A stretch of 64,000 nucleotides of DNA from Symbiodinium sp. CCMP2592 (Eukaryota; Sar; Dinophyceae; Suessiales; Symbiodiniaceae): positions 806,001 through 870,000 of the forward strand of contig CAJNDT010000313.1 in the NCBI GenBank assembly GCA_905221615.1; not shown here. Direction: 5' to 3'. Position 1 is the first letter of the stretch. The text below holds more notes on this DNA, generated by a model. It ran no database searches, was not told the DNA's origin, and saw nothing but the letters and a program-made list of their open reading frames with translations.

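Overview
This is a nuclear eukaryotic window, most probably from a dinoflagellate (core dinoflagellate or symbiodiniacean-like). It contains no rRNA, tRNA, bacterial operon or long ORF. Very short exons (about 20-120 nt) sit in introns of about 0.4-6.3 kb, all on the + strand where I can assign them. The pointer to dinoflagellates is the splice sites. In the kinesin motor region, where the protein family fixes the reading frame, all 19 introns ending at a motor exon finish in AG followed by an exonic G, and the 19 donors are split between GT (6), GC (7) and GA (6). That donor mix with a fixed AG|G acceptor is known from dinoflagellate genomes. The abundant TTTAGGG/CCCTAAA-like intron sequence matches the telomere motif of that group.

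Layout. 1-2.3 kb is an AT-rich segment with TA arrays, a tandem duplication and an element with ~200-bp inverted repeats. At 2.46-2.79 kb is a foldback element. From 2.9 to about 12 kb are weakly supported + strand exons of an upstream gene, or of a long N-terminal extension of the kinesin. From 12.9 (or 16.1) kb to the window end runs one very large kinesin gene. Its complete N-terminal motor domain (about 335 residues) can be assembled from exons at 16,083-34,845: beta-1 [10 protein letters not shown]-loop GQTGSGKT, switch I SSRSH, switch [20 protein letters not shown], and the FADRC...NVQNKP neck. A coiled-coil-type stalk follows in exons from 36,526 to 63,915, and the 3' end lies outside the window.

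The introns carry several kinds of repeat. G-rich TTTAGGG-like sequence follows donors and C-rich CCCTAAA-like sequence precedes acceptors, so each intron resembles one very long imperfect inverted repeat. At least ten copies of a ~80-120-bp foldback (MITE-like) family and several other foldback families lie in the introns, many within about 30 bp of a splice site. The 6-kb intron at 42.8-48.9 kb holds a palindromic satellite array (42.8-44.6 kb) and a higher-order tandem duplication (44.6-48.4 kb). Three long trinucleotide arrays and many TA, GATA and GTAT microsatellites make up much of the rest.

The reading of the motor exons is secure. The upstream exons and individual stalk exon ends are inferred from AG|G acceptors, phase continuity and repeat polarity, and need transcript data.
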